Origin: Rhipidocladum racemiflorum
Lineage: Eukaryota > Streptophyta > Magnoliopsida > Poales > Poaceae
Direction of reading: 5' to 3'
Assembly (NCBI GenBank): GCA_036346355.1
Contig: CM070580.1
Location: forward strand, 31,330,874-31,394,873
DNA: 64,000 nt
In this document: positions 22,402-36,200 of the stretch, piece after piece
How positions within the stretch are numbered: the stretch's first letter is position 1
Layout: each line of letters opens with the position of its first letter
The notes under the pieces: generated by a model
Database searches by the model: none
What the model was told of the DNA's origin: nothing
Seen by the model: the letters and a program-made list of their open reading frames with translations, nothing else
Program-made: the position numbers and the translations under genes

Positions 22402-24633
22402 TGTGACGGACCACCTTTTTAGGGCTCGTCGAGACATCACAATAGCTACACAGGAAGATTAGCTGTTGAAAAAGACAAACGTATATTGCCAGATAAAAGC
22501 GATTCAAAACTCTTTTTATTCAATATAAGGCCTAACGGCCGAAATTTTTACAAAAGAAAGCGTCATAAGTTTCAATAGATTACATTACCAAAAGTACTCC
22601 ACAGGCAGGGCCTGAGCGAAAGACAAAGACCTAAAACCAAACAAAATCGCCATCTACAATCTTCTGGTACTCGCCAGTGTCTTGGAACTCTGAAAACGGG
22701 TAGGGTTTTGCAAGGGTGAGTACTGGGTACTCAACAAGTCGCACGAGAATGAGCTGAATAATACATGTAAATGGCTACAAAGGATGGCAATAGGGTTTTA
22801 AGTATTTGGATGCAATTTTATTTCTAACACCATTTTATATTTCAACAACATTAATCAACTTATCCAAACTCCAAAGTAATTACTTGAGCTAGGTTACGGG
22901 TGTCACCCCAGTTCAAACTTAACTTCATTAATCGGAAGTGCGGCGTAATCGATTACCATTAAGCTTAACTCTGCAGAGGTGCTCAGCTTTACACACAAGA
23001 TATCTACGACCTTTAATGCCAACGCGAATTAACATGCAACTTAAATGCATGCGGCCGGGCCGAGATTATCACAGCATTTCGTTAAATCATTCCTGAATCC
23101 AGTTATTAACTGATAGGCCCAAACGCTACATTAGAACCCACCATTCTAACGAGCACCTACCGTTGTGAGAATCGGTGAATGACGCTACGGTCCATTCCCA
23201 TCCCACCCTTTCAGTATACTCCCCTGCCAGGAAGGCTGATCCATATTCTCCACCGAGAATAGTACCACCAATTAATTAAAATTTCCAGGAAATGATTAAT
23301 GTACTGAGCTATGTCGGGATCAGGCCCACAGACCAGTCCGACTTGTGGTTGAGCGTAAACTTAAGTTATTTACTTTGCTCAAGAGGGTTATCATCCTTAT
23401 ATTGCCATAGATGAAGCCTTAAAAACATTTCACAAGCCCATCTGGTACCAACATGTACCAGCCACCATACCAACCATGGCATTAATCATCAGCCAGGGAT
23501 CGAACTCAATTCCACCTCGTGGATAGCCCAGTACTGTCCCCTAGACTGTAGCACTTTCATGAACATCGAGCCAGCGGCTCGCCAGCATTTTATTTCCATT
23601 TTAAAACATTTTACTATCTAACAGGAATATAATAGCAACTAACTTAACATGGCAATATTAATATTTATGGTTAACAAGCTTTAATAGGGTTCAATATTTC
23701 AAGGAGGTTTGATAAGCAATTTGGCATTATCTAGGTATTATGTCATTTTAAAATAACGAGTTTCAATATTTCAACATACATCAAAATAATGCGATAGAAA
23801 TATTACTAATTATAACAGCATAACTGGGTTTAACATGATCAATGGGGTGCAGCTTGCCTTGCTCGACGGCGAGATCGGCTGCACCGTAGTGGACGTAGTC
23901 GTACTTAGCTTCCGACTGGTCCAACTCCTGCTCCGGGTACTGCTCCTGCTCCTGCGGCGGTTCGACGGTTGAAACTAGTGCAAAAGAGGCGAATAACATA
24001 AATAAACGAAAAACAAAAACCGAAAACGAAAACAGAATTTGAAACAGAAATAAAAAAACTAGCCCGGAAGAGAACGGAGGGCCATTTGGTCATTTTGAAA
24101 TTTTGGGAGCTTTGGATTGCGGAACGGAGGGCTGGCCCACACGGTGAGGGGAGGGGCGAGGCGAGCCCGGCCCACCATGTAGCCGGCCCGCCGAGCGACG
24201 CGGGGACTGGGAGCGCTTAGGGTTAGGGTTTGCTTGTGTGGCGGCGTGAGCGATCTGCGACAGTGAGGGCGAGGAAGATGGAGGGCGAGGGAGGGAGAGC
24301 TCACCGACTCGGGTGGAGAGGAAGGGCGAGTTTGAAAGGGCTCAGGGGCTTGGCTTTTATAGCCACTCGGGCGGAGCGATCCGATGACAAATGGCCAGAG
24401 ACCAGCGCGAATCTGGCATGGCACAGTCGAGATCGAGGAACTGAGCTGGCCAGGCAAGCGCGGGCGGCTAAATTTGGTTGGAGGCTTGGCCAGCGACAGT
24501 AGAATGGCCCACAAGCGAAGGAAAACGGCCCAAAGCCAAAAGAGGTTCAAATTCAAATTCCAAATTCAAACTCAATAGAATTGCAATTGAAATTCAAATT
24601 GAAAATTGTTTTGAAATTTTTAGGGTTGTTTCA
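22402..24633 (-). mobile_element. solo gypsy-type LTR
   Basis: The minus strand starts TGAAACAACCCTAAAAATTTC at 24633 and ends ...GTCCGTCACA at 22402. Flanks are GTAAC (22397-22401) and GTAAA (24634-24638), a 5-base target duplication with one mismatch. Plus-strand AGGGTGAGTACTGGGTACTC near 22714 matches the same region of the LTR at position 1-100. No internal domain is present on either side. Confidence 0.75.
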
Positions 24634-24819
24634 GTAAACTAGACGTGTCATTGTGTTCATATCTTTATAATTGTCCAGGGAAGCGGTTGTTACTGTTGAT
24701 ATGTGATGTTAGTTGAAAAGGACCTCGTAGTCCTGAAAAATTGCACCCCTTTTTGGCCAAAACCCCCCACAAATTTTCCATATCTTGCTCTTATTTACCG
24801 TTTCTGCTAAAAGGCACCT

Positions 24820-25115
24820 ACAAATTTTAAAATCGTGATTATTTTGGTTCTCCTTAGATTTTTTTTACATTTCACTGACGAAAACATGATATCTGCCATC
24901 CGAGCACTCTACCAAAATTCACCCAGCATAGTGTAGCGCACGGTTTGTTGTCGTTTGCTGTGAGAAGGCCCCGCTAATTCTAAAATTATGATTATTTTAA
25001 TTTTTTTTAGATTTTTTATGCTTCGCTGAACAAAAAATGACATCAATTGTGGACATTGTTTTTGCCATTTAAGCACTTTATCGCAAATTCACCTGACGTA
25101 GCGTAGCGCGCGTGA
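24820..25115. repeat. degenerate tandem duplication, unit about 150 bp
   Basis: Two diverged units each contain ATGATTATTTT, TTAGATTTTTT, a GCACTNTA stretch and an AATTCACC...GTAGCGC end (about 24825-24945 and 24980-25115). Confidence 0.55.
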
Positions 25116-25562
25116 TGCCATTGGTGGCGTTGAGGTTTGGACGGATCGAAGTGGAGAGGAGGAGGAAGGCGACGGCCGTGTGGTAGGAAGGGTGGTGAGA
25201 GGCAAAGGAGGAGAGTTGCCGCAGAGGTGACCAGTTTAATTAGTGTGTGCGGCTCAATATCGCATGTCTCAACACAACGAAAGCATAAAGTGTACACCGG
25301 AAGTGCTAATTCACGGTCAACCGTTCCGGTTTCGGATCCATTGCCTTTGTTTGTCAAAATGCACGGTGTATTTTGACCTAGTAGAATAAAAAAAATCCCA
25401 ACCGTTCCCAGACCTGCGTGAGCTCCATTGTCCTGGTGATGACACATGTGAGGGTAAAGGGAATAGAGTATTTCCCGTGAACAGGGCTTCGGAAAAGATT
25501 GGTGCCTCTAGTAAAAAAATCAACATTTCCGGCTTGGGTGACTCTCGTTTAGTTGCTTTTTT
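25116..25562. other. intergenic, nothing recognised
   Basis: Open frames exist on both strands but have no recognisable domain and overlap one another. Confidence 0.35.
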
Positions 25563-26005
25563 TAAAATCAAAATCTAAAAGTTTTGAATTTAAATTTTTC
25601 ATAGTCGAAACTTTTTTATTTGAATTTTAAATTGAAACTTTTCAAACCAAAAGTTTTTTGAATCAAAACTTTTCAAATCGAAATCTTTGAATTGAAAGTT
25701 TATGAGTTAAAACTTTTCGATTTGAAATTTCTCGAGTCGAAACTTTTTCAATTTGAAAGTCCTCGATTTGAATTTTCCTAATTGAAATTTTTTCAGTTGA
25801 AAGTTTCTCGAGTTGAAATTTTCCCAATCGAAAGTTTTCGAGTTAAAATTTTTTCTGCTTTGAAATTTTTTGGTTTAAAACTTTTCATGTTGAAACTTTT
25901 CTGAGTTGAAACTTTCTAGCTTAAATTTTTTGGTTAAAATTTTTTTTGAGTTGAATATTTTCGACCTGAAACTTACTATTTAAAATTTTCAAAATTTAAA
26001 TGTTC
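25563..26005. repeat. degenerate minisatellite of GAAACTTTT-like units
   Basis: About 440 bp of short units of roughly 17-21 bases, each a variant of TTGAAACTTTTC with changing spacers (TCGAGT, TCGAAT and similar). It is strongly strand-asymmetric. Confidence 0.65.
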
Positions 26006-26581
26006 TAATTTTAATTTTTTTGTGTTAGAGAGGGTAGAAGGAGGGTGAGGGAAGTGAGTAGGGAAAAATGAAGGGAAGATGGATGGAGAAGATTATACAT
26101 AACATCTTAGGAAGATAACATTAAATTTATTAGTTTGAGGTCAACTTCAAAATAATCATCCCCAGTGTGCACACCACAGAATAATTTCTCGTCACAAGGA
26201 ACGCAAAAAATGTACACACCGCAAACGACCCTTTTGGTCCCTGCTATTAATTTAACCGCAGTTTTGTTCCTGACTAACAGAGATTAAACGAGAATGTTGG
26301 GATTCAGGTAGGAGGCAAATGTGCTTTGGCAAAAACGTATAACTGCGTATCAGCATGCTTTCATGCACAGACAAAATCAGATTTTACTAACAGAACTTGC
26401 AAATAGATCATACAGCAGTTGTTTTTTTGGATTTCTTGTAATTCTGCATCCTGCCTGTATTAGAGGGTTTAAATTGCAGAATCTAGATCCATCAGAGAGC
26501 TAGTGGCAAAAGACATTGCAACATAAGGAGAAAAGCAGGCAGAAACTGAAAAAATATATGAACAAATACAAACCTCCCAAA
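26006..26581. other. intergenic, nothing recognised
   Basis: No gene or repeat recognised. Confidence 0.35.
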
Positions 26582-26935
26582 TAGGGTTCAACTTATCGTA
26601 GAAAATCGTGATTATCGGTGGAATAAGATATCAAAAATCGTTAGGAAAACTGGTTAAATTCAAAAAAAAAAAAAAAAAAAAGCGACGTAAATATCACAAT
26701 AATCGGTGGAAGTCAAGAGAATATCGATCAAAGAATCAGCTCTAAAAAACATTCAATTGGCCGGTGAAAACCGAGAAAAAATTGGTGAAAATCGGTCGAT
26801 TTTTGTTTTGTTTTTTTTGAATTTTTTTTCTCAAAATTTTGGATTTCAAAACCATGCGATTTTTAGCGATTTTCACCAAAAATCGATACCGGAGCAAAGG
26901 CGATTTTCTCACCGAAAAAGATAATGTGAACCCTG
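26582..26935. mobile_element. non-autonomous hAT element (GATTATCGG type)
   Basis: The left end is TAGGGTTCAACTTATCG and the inverted right end is CAGGGTTCACATTATC. The 8-base flanks CTCCCAAA (26574-26581) and CTCCCAAG (26936-26943) differ at one base. Subterminal words AATCGGTGGAA and AAAATCG repeat. The termini and GATTATCG words resemble the left end of the DUF659-type hAT at 54542, which suggests this is a deletion derivative of that family. A run of 20 A lies at about 26662. Confidence 0.8.
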
Positions 26936-26965
26936 CTCCCAAGTCTTGATAGAAATGCAACTATC

Positions 26966-27129
26966 CGAACCATATTTGGGACTACTTGCGGAATCAAGTA
27001 ATGGAAAGGTGGGCAGTTTTGGTCGCGTAATTTGAATTATTACAATACGATTACAGGGATCGATGTACAGTACCCAACGCAAATGGTATTTACAGTTGAA
27101 CCTTATTTGGGACCACTTGCGGAATCAAG
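26966..27129. repeat. short direct repeat behind the NAGLU stop codon
   Basis: GAACCATATTTGGGACTACT (26968) recurs with three changes near 27100. It lies within about 240 bp downstream of the stop codon and may be part of the 3' UTR. Confidence 0.5.
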
Positions 27130-27202
27130 AGTGAAACTACTGATTTGGAAATTCAGGCCCATTTCTCATGCCTATTTTGACACCTCGAAGTTCCGGCCAC
27201 AA

Positions 27203-30200
27203 CTAGCTGAAGTATTTTCGAAAGAGTGACCTGGAAATTGCCAAAGCATCACCCGTGGCTTTTACAGCATAAATCTCCTTCCCGGACTGCCATTCATTAG
27301 AATATGCAATCCAATCTTTTCTCCATTCGTCTAGCTGAAAACTCCGGTGCAGGCTTCTTGACAAGCGAGTGAAGTATTTTGATGCCCTTGGATGATAGTA
27401 ACTCTTCAGCAGCCCACTCCAAAATTTATTGGCTGGTAATGAGATATCAAAAAGAAAATGTGGAGTTAGTAACACAGGGGTGGATTATCATATAGATAGC
27501 CAGCATCTACTTCAAGAGGAAAGTACTATATATTACCATAGTCATGTAATTTACTCTGCTCGGTCTTTGTGTTGTCATACCACATTGTCACCTGTGTTCT
27601 AGCATTCCACTCGTACTGATAAAAAAAAGTTCAGTTCAGTCCAAAATAACAAAAAAATCTCAATCCAGGATCCAAATACTAGATGACGAGTATGAAACTC
27701 ACCTGCTTTCGTTCATCTTCAGTCGTAGCAAGGCTTTTTGCACTCTCCAACCAAGGGCCCAGCAGAAAATTATCATCAGAAGCTAGTAGTATATCGATAT
27801 CCAAAATGAGTTCAAGAAATTTCTTTGTGTGAAAATTTAAGCCATCTGAATCCTTCTTTTGGTAAGAACTCATAGCATCAAGGTACACTTCATTTGCTAA
27901 TTTTGACAGTGACTGCCTTGTTAGGTCAACAAGGTCATACCTGCGATAACACTAACCCATTAGTACTCAGTAAAAGAAAAATCATGGCTACGCAGAAAAT
28001 TTTGTTTTATGTACTAAGCAATTGAGCATCATAACTGAAAATTCTAACATGTAGCTTGCTTTTGTGTTCAACACTATTGTACTCTGCCTATCTGCCCCAC
28101 CCTTTTCTTGACTTTTTTTTACCATGAGTACTCCACATACAAACTTCAGTGGCACATGAACATTTCACGCAGAAGTCCAGAAAAGCGCCCCAAGTTTCAG
28201 ACTTTTTCTATTCCAAACCAAGATTATGTGGATTGACGCCACTTACGCCTTGATTTTTTTGACATGACTGAGAAACAAACTAAGATGCAGATGCAAGCAT
28301 GCTGTGGAAAAGGTGTAGAAGATCAAATAGGCCTGAAACTAAGATAAACTGGCATATTTTACTTGCTTTTTCTGAGATTGGGAGGCAGGGGTTTGGAACT
28401 TTGGATCCCGCACCTAAACCAGATTTCCTGTTACTTCTAGTAACCATCTGTTACCGGGCGGAACACCATTCAGGAAAACCTTCTTTGCCACTTTCCAGTG
28501 ACTCTCCTAGGAACTGGCTAGGTTTTGCCTGTTTCCAGCAAAACTTTTTAATAAAAAAATTGTGTTTCTTTTGTGTATGTAGTAAAAAAACTGTGTTTCT
28601 TTTGTGTATGTAGTTGGTATGAATTGCATATACCAGCATAACGAGGTGAAAACAACCACAATATTTAATTTTCAAAACTAGTATTTCAGTATACTAGTAG
28701 AACCAAGGCATAAATACGAAGCATACCTATATGTGAGACTTTTTGAAAGATCATTTCCTGCATTAAGAAATAGTTCAAGGGCTTTGATGGCCTCCTTTGT
28801 GGAATACCATAGATGTGGATGTGGTACTCTTGCAGAGATCTCACTTAAGAAGAACCTCCTATGTTTCCTCACTACTGAGATACCCCTTCGTTTGGAAAGC
28901 TGAGAGCTAAATGAATTTGGACTTATGTCTGGAAATTCAACTATGTAGTCCTTATTATGATCCTGCAATCAACATACGAATGAAGATATGAGTCTGTCAA
29001 CAAGCACAGTTGCAACAAAGGAGCATCTGTATGAAATCAAACCGCAATTCCATCAGTGCAATTGTATATTGTATGATAAAGGATTGCCCAAGCTTTATCT
29101 ATTTCAACATTTGATTGACCATATCGCCTATAGGAGTACGTTTTTAACCAATCCTGGAAGATTAAGAACACATATTAGATAATCAACCTATCAAAAGTAA
29201 AAGAGGTGGTCAACAACTTTAATAAATGTAAAAACATAGACATACTCAAAGAAGTAATACTGAGCAAGCCATGGTAAGCTGCTTATAAAAGAAAAGAAAT
29301 ATACACATTCACACTGATTTGTACGACACAGCATGTACGAGATTCACCTCGTGTTAACATGATAGTGTAAAAGATTTCTACCAAGAAATAATTAAAAAAT
29401 CAAACTACGAACTGCAGCTGTCAACATTTGACTCTAGAGATATAGGAAATATCAATTATTCCCATGGTCTTACTGAAAGTCCGAAACTACATGAGGAAAA
29501 CAATAATAATTTTAGCACAAGCTACCTATTCACCAGATTAATTATCATTTAACCTTCCAAGTGAAAAACTTTATGAAGTAACAAATTAATTATCATTTGC
29601 CTTCTATATAGTTGAAAACTGTCTAGAATGGCAGTTTATACAGAATGAAGAAATGGGACGACATAAGAGGAATAGACTATAATTCATAATATGCCAGGTG
29701 TGAGAACCCTAAAAATTCAATTAGGGAAATGCATCAATTAAGCAATTAATGAAGAATATAATAAGAGAGGTGCTTCTATGCTCTTCCTTTTAGTACAAGT
29801 TGCACAAATCTTAAAGCAAGCGAAGGGGTAAGTAATCACCATCTACCCTTCATTCATGCTTTAATAGTTGTGCAATTTTTAAAAGGAAGAGCATAGAAGC
29901 ACCTCTCAATAAGAGACAACTAAACTGGATAACCAAGTTTGTTGGAACCAGCCCAAGAATGGAAACTCACACAACACAAACGTGAGCACTTAGACTAATA
30001 CAGAAGCAAACTCATATGGACACACACACGAGAGCACTTGCGGCGACGTACGCCCTTTTCTTCTTTTCTGTATTCCCAGTCAGAGCAAACTAAACAGCCG
30101 AGTACTTGGCTTATATAGGCCAGCTTGCATGCACTAGGGAGTAGTTACTACCGGGTCTCATGCGCACGTACGCAACTACAGCCGGGTCTCACGCGCACGT

Positions 30201-33200
30201 ACACGTCCACTCACCTGACTTCAAGCCATGCCTTAGAACGTGCCCAACATGCATGCAACTAATTAGTTAGCCTGTGCAGACACACACACACTAGCTAACA
30301 CACGCATGCCAACTCTAACTAGCCAACACACACGCACACAACGTGCATGCAACACAACTCCACACTGACACACACGACACACACGCACTACTAATTAATT
30401 TAGACATAAACTCTCAAATAAACTAACTAGTCAAGATTAGTGCTAACAAAGTTCATGCACAAGTAGTTATTGTGACCAGTATGCCCTCAGGTACCAGTAG
30501 GAAGCCCATGGGTAAAAAGGTAAAGTGGAGCATAGTGCATAAAATGGTATAAGACCAGCAGTAGCATCAGGATCATCTTCCTCATTCGTTACAACCGAGG
30601 AGCCAGCCATAGCTCATTTACTCTTTCCCTATTTCCAACCAAGAAGCACAGCCAAGCAACACAGCTCACTTCCTTCCCATTCCAACCGAGAGACACACAG
30701 CCACTTCCTCCCAAAGCCACACTATCACAACCAAGCAAGAACAAGCATTAGGAGCTTCAGCCGAAGCACTGTGAGGAGGAGAAGGCCAAGGAGAAGCGAG
30801 AAGGAGCACTAGCCGGAGCAAGAAGAAGACGGCCGAACCGAAGAAGGGAAACCAGAGGAGGCCTAGATCGAGACTAGACCGCGACTACCTCGTCATCTCC
30901 GACCCCAACACCTCTCCAGAACCAAACCCCAACCATCAAGAACTCAAGTAAGGCAGTAGGGTAGAAGTAGTATAGCAGTGTAACATGCAGTGAGTAAATT
31001 GAGTAGAATAGCAGTAGAGCAGGGAATCCCTTGAGGTCTCAATAGCGGAGTCTCTCTAGGGGCTCGCGAGGAGCATCCTGACCATTCCCCTGCCCTCACC
31101 GGAGTGCATGCATAGTCAGTTTCGACACCTCGCCCCCCAAACATAGGATTTCTCACCCTAAAATCATCAGACCCAAACTTACCTTGAAATCACAGCATGC
31201 ATCACTTAAAAACTCACTTCTTATGTTCAATCGAAGCAACAAAATCATCTGTAAAGCAAAAGCCCTAAATCCAAATCGCAAAATAGCAAGAACCCTAGAG
31301 CCAATCGGGTCGAGCCACGGGAAGGAAGGGAGGAGAATTGGCGATCGGTGCCGAGCTCGGCTGCAGATGGCCGAGCCAAGGCGGCCCAAAGCCAGGTGGT
31401 AGCCGGCGGGGCCGGAGGCCGGCGTGTCGGGGTAGAGCGGAGACGACAGGACCGATGCAGGGCTGAACTAGGGGGGAGACGGCCAGGAAGGAGAGTAGAG
31501 CAGAGAGAGGAAGGAGGAGCCAGGGAAGTCGGCCTGAGAGAGAAAGAGAGAGAGTAGCCGATTTGATCATTTGCCCAGAAGTTAATGTGCAATTGATCAT
31601 TTGCCCCGTGTGTCTCACTGACATGTGGCCCCAGGACTCACATGTCAATAAGATATTATGGGCGAAATGATCAATTGCACGTCAACTTTGGGGCAAATCA
31701 TCAAATATTCCGAAGTAGGAGTAGAGGAAGGGGGTGGGGTTTCGGTAGAGAAGCAGAGAGGAGGAACCGAGAGGTAGCTAGGAGAGAGCCGGCCAGACAG
31801 CACTCATGGAATTGGGTTAATCGTAGCGAATCGTAATTAATTAGCTAAACCTCTAATTGAAAGTTTATGGAAATTAAAACAATAGTAAATAGTTTCTTTT
31901 ACTTAAATAAACGGCTGCATAAAATTTGCAAATGAATGAATAGCCCAAAATAAGAATAAACACCCTTCTTCAAATAATAATGTTATGGTTGGACACAAGT
32001 AATAATGTTCAAAATTAATTGCCATAAAATTAATATTTTATAATTTTTAGGACAAGAACTGAATCAATCAGACCACCAGCTCCAGCTTTCGAGCAAGGCC
32101 TTACTTTCTGATATTATACCAGGCAAGTTTCTTTGATAATATCAGACCACCAGCTCCAGCTTTCGAGCGAGGCAGTACTTTTTTATTTTATACCAGGCAA
32201 GTTTCTTTGATAATGTTTTATTGAAGGTTTTCCAATGTTTTCATTAGTTATATCACTGCATGAAAAAATTTATATTGCAAATAAAACCTTAAATCGGATG
32301 CGGATGGATAGTATGGATTGAGAAATGAATTGATGGATTGATATTTAGAATTGGTATTGGATTAGTTCATCTAGTGAATGGATTAGTTGGCGTATGTTTA
32401 ATATGGTTGGTAGAGAGAGCTGATGAGAAGGATTGTCATGCCGGCGGGGTCCACTACATAGGTTATAATATAAGGTCAAACAACTAACACTTAGGCAATG
32501 AGCCATAAATTCAGTATCAACCATAGTGTGTGAATCGGTCAGAAAAGGTTATCCTATGAATGTATTAGAATCTTCACATTGGGTAAGAAATCTAGGGGCG
32601 TACCTCTAGGATATGCCAGTAGGCCCGGAGGCGTAGGCCAAAGTAGTGGCGGTATATTTGAAGTCATAGGTAGAGTTACTGTCGACGACGGACTGTCGGA
32701 GTACAATTGTATCTACATGGTTGTGGGCAGCCTAGGATAGGTGTCCCCGACTCAAGTACAGGGTTAGAGATCTAATACTGGATTAATAATAAACAGTCTG
32801 GGGCCTCACACGATGGAGTCACTATGGGTAAAGTGATACAAACCTGCGCAGGGTAAATCATGAATTCATGCCAGTCAATTGGATGAGAAACTACGGAAGC
32901 TAAGTTTGTCTCAAACACAGTGTTAGTAGCTGTTTTCAGGAAATTTAAAATAAATAACCCTGAAAGAAAACCTACTTTCTGTAAAAATGGACTTTGAGGG
33001 AAGGTGATCATTAGGTAGAATTGGATTGAGAGAAAAACTCATCTCATGCATTTTTGCTAATAATACCTGCTGAGTACTCCCGTACTCACTCTTGCTTAAA
33101 TCCCCCTCTACTTAGGAGGTGGGTCATATGGATCCACCGCTGAGATATAGGGTGAGGATTGTTCACAGGAGCAGGACCTACAGGAGGAGGACGACAACTA

Positions 33201-36200
33201 CTACTACTATCAGGAGGGCTAGGAGGTTTAGTAGACTGTATCCTCGTTTTGGGAGGTCTTCAGGGTAATAGATGGTTGTAAAATATTTTTATTGCACTTG
33301 GATCTAGTGTTTAATTATTGTAAAAGACATGTAGCCCTGCGTGGCTCAATGGACTGTAATAAAGATTCTGTTTCAGTCCCTAATTATTATTCTGCTACAA
33401 CACTCTGAATACAGTGTAGTAACAGGTAAAGTGTCGGGTTACCCGATACTTTGTTAACTACTATGTCGAGATTCGTGTAATTAGCTTAGCGTAATGGTAG
33501 TGCAACTGTCGTTACCCTGCGTTAATTATTCGGGTTGCCACACCAGGCATATATTTGTGATATTTACCTCAACTTCAACATTTTGACTACGGAATGCCAT
33601 TTCAGACATAAGCTCATAAACAACTGGATTATGCTCTATTCCCTCCATGCACATGCCAACGCCAACCTAAAGAAGAGGAAGGGTCAGATGTAAGTCCTGA
33701 ACCATCCATTATATAAATCTGCAATGTCAATCAATGGTAAAGAACCCTGAATTCCAGCAACCAAGTAAATTAAGACTTAAGTGATAGATTCACCTCAACT
33801 TTGATGCAGAAGATAATAGATAATTTTAACTTACATATTGAACTCTAAAATCTATGAAGATTCCATAAGAAATGAAAGGTACCATTGTTGAATTGTAGCT
33901 TGTACGCGCATCGATAGGGCCAGATGAAATTGAATCAAGTATGCCATACATTTCAATATTGCCACCAAAGTTGTGTAACATGCACCTAGTTTAAGCAATT
34001 AATATATTAGTTAACTTGCCTGTGCAATGAGAACTTTCATGCATATGTTTCATACTAATATTGATATCTAAGAAGCATAAGAAGGTTTGGAACTTTAGGA
34101 AAAAGAAAAACAAAAAATAAATGAAAACATACCAGATATATGGTACGCCATAGAATTGAGAGGACATGTTCCATATGGGCTTGACATCAGCAAATAAATC
34201 AAGGACTACCATCTTACCAATTGGAACAGAATGAAGTAGTGCCTGAAAGTCAAAAGGAACAGTGTTTATCAACATGTAAAGGATAGGCAGCAACTTTACA
34301 TACCAAAAACAAGGTGTTTTTTCTACCTATGTGCAACTAGGTGCTCATATTTACCATACGTTGCTTTCATTAGAACTTGAAATGTATGCATAAACTTTGC
34401 TTTTGTTTTTTATAAAATAAGGAATGCAATATGCATTAACCATTATTCCACAAGTTACCTCATTTCTATGAGTGCTCACAATAATTTTTTTGAAATCATG
34501 CTAAGAACTTACCTTCATTTGAGGCTCCTTCCAGAAAGCTGCATCTGAGTAGAATAGCCAACCCTGAATCAAGTAAATTAAGAAGGTTTAGAGATTATAG
34601 TAATGTTTCAGAATCACAAATTGTGTGTTCACGGAACATATATGCTAAAAACTGTGGCTTGGAGCAAGTAACTCTCCACTGATATGGGACAACACAGCAA
34701 AATAGCATGTTTTTTTTTAAAAAAAAAAAAAAAAAAAACTGGGACAGGAGCCAGTATGAATATGAATATTCCAAATACTTCAACTATACTCTGTCGACAT
34801 TGTTTGACTGCATAGTATATTTGTTTACGTTTTTCATCTTTACTTATTTATTTTGCCAAATGACTCTCCTCCCCTTCCCACTGACACAAATTATTACCAT
34901 CTTAAGCACTATTGCTGTTACGACAAGATTATTAAATGCATAATCTTTCACGCCTCAAAAGGTCAAAGAAGAGTGCATGCACACCTGCATTAACCACACT
35001 GCATCCTTGTTACCTCTTGACATTGCTTCATAGATGGCAGAACCAAGTGATGAAATATATGCTGGTTCATTTGTGGGTGGTGTATTCTCATTGAACGTGT
35101 CACTGAAAGCAATAATCTCAATTGTAAAGTACGCAAAATGCATGCTGTATAAACTATAAAGTAAAAGCAGGGGAGTGAGCAAGGAACAAAAATAAACAGA
35201 ATGCCAAACAAGTGAACACCACATTAACCAATGACACTTGAACAGAATGACATATGCGCCAAGAATAAAAATATAGAATTGTGCTCGATCCATGATCAGT
35301 ACCTTAATAGGAATTATCTGGATAATATTTCAGAATTCTGAACAGGATCAAGAACAAATCTTACCCTGGGTAGCAAGGACCAAGCCAGGAGAGAGCAAAG
35401 TGCTGGTTATGGAACTCATGGTCATACAAACAGAACAATACACACCCAAGACAAACAAAAAGTTACCTAGTTGTGATAGTATTTAATCCAAAAAAACAAA
35501 TAACAAGCCCACATAACTTTCTTATAGTTTTATTGGTACTTGGATTGCAGCTATCTTGTTAAATCAGCATTAAGATCAATTTGAATTGGAAAATCCATCT
35601 AAAATTAAATCTCATACTGTTTGTCTCATCTACAGTATGAGAGGAAACAGAGATTATTTCAGTTGAATCCATCAGAATACTGTGAATCTTCTCCTTATAC
35701 ATCTTCCAAGGAAAAGACACCGCTTCATTGTTTACAGTTTAGGAGCAACTCCTGGTGTGGGATTGTTGCGATCATTTTTTTTCCCTTCACATTTTTAACA
35801 TTCAGGTCCTATCCCTCGCCATGAAACTAACTTCAAATTAAGTATCTTATATGTTCAATTATTCTGCATTCAATGTTTCCTGCGCAAAGCTTCATAATGT
35901 TATGAATAGCATTTGTTGTTGTATTCAATATGAGGCCAATGGCCAGAATATATAGAGTACATAAGGGTAAAAAAGGAAAGCATACGTAAGACAATACCTA
36001 AACAAGGAAAACTTATATAAGGAAAACATATATATGGAGAGTCTATATAAGACAATAATTATATCCTTAACACCCCCCTCCCCCAAAAAATGCAAGGCGT
36101 ATGTAATAGCATTGCATTTGGAAAGGGCTGACACTAAAATAGGAAAAATCCAGTCCTGATCTTGAAGTAGTCGTCGTAGCAGTTAACTCTTGAAAAATCG

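Larger units (their letters stand above)
29699..33542 (+). mobile_element. solo gypsy-type LTR in NAGLU intron 14
   Basis: The ends are TGTGAGAACCCTAAAAATTC and ...CGGGTTGCCACA, with a perfect 5-base target duplication CCAGG at 29694-29698 and 33543-33547. It is 3844 bp long including a nested copia LTR and a MITE. The region at 33061-33120 (TGAGTACTCCCGTACTCAC) matches the 3' part of the other gypsy LTRs in the window, which sets the orientation. It lies just 20 bp from the donor site of exon 14. Confidence 0.88.
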
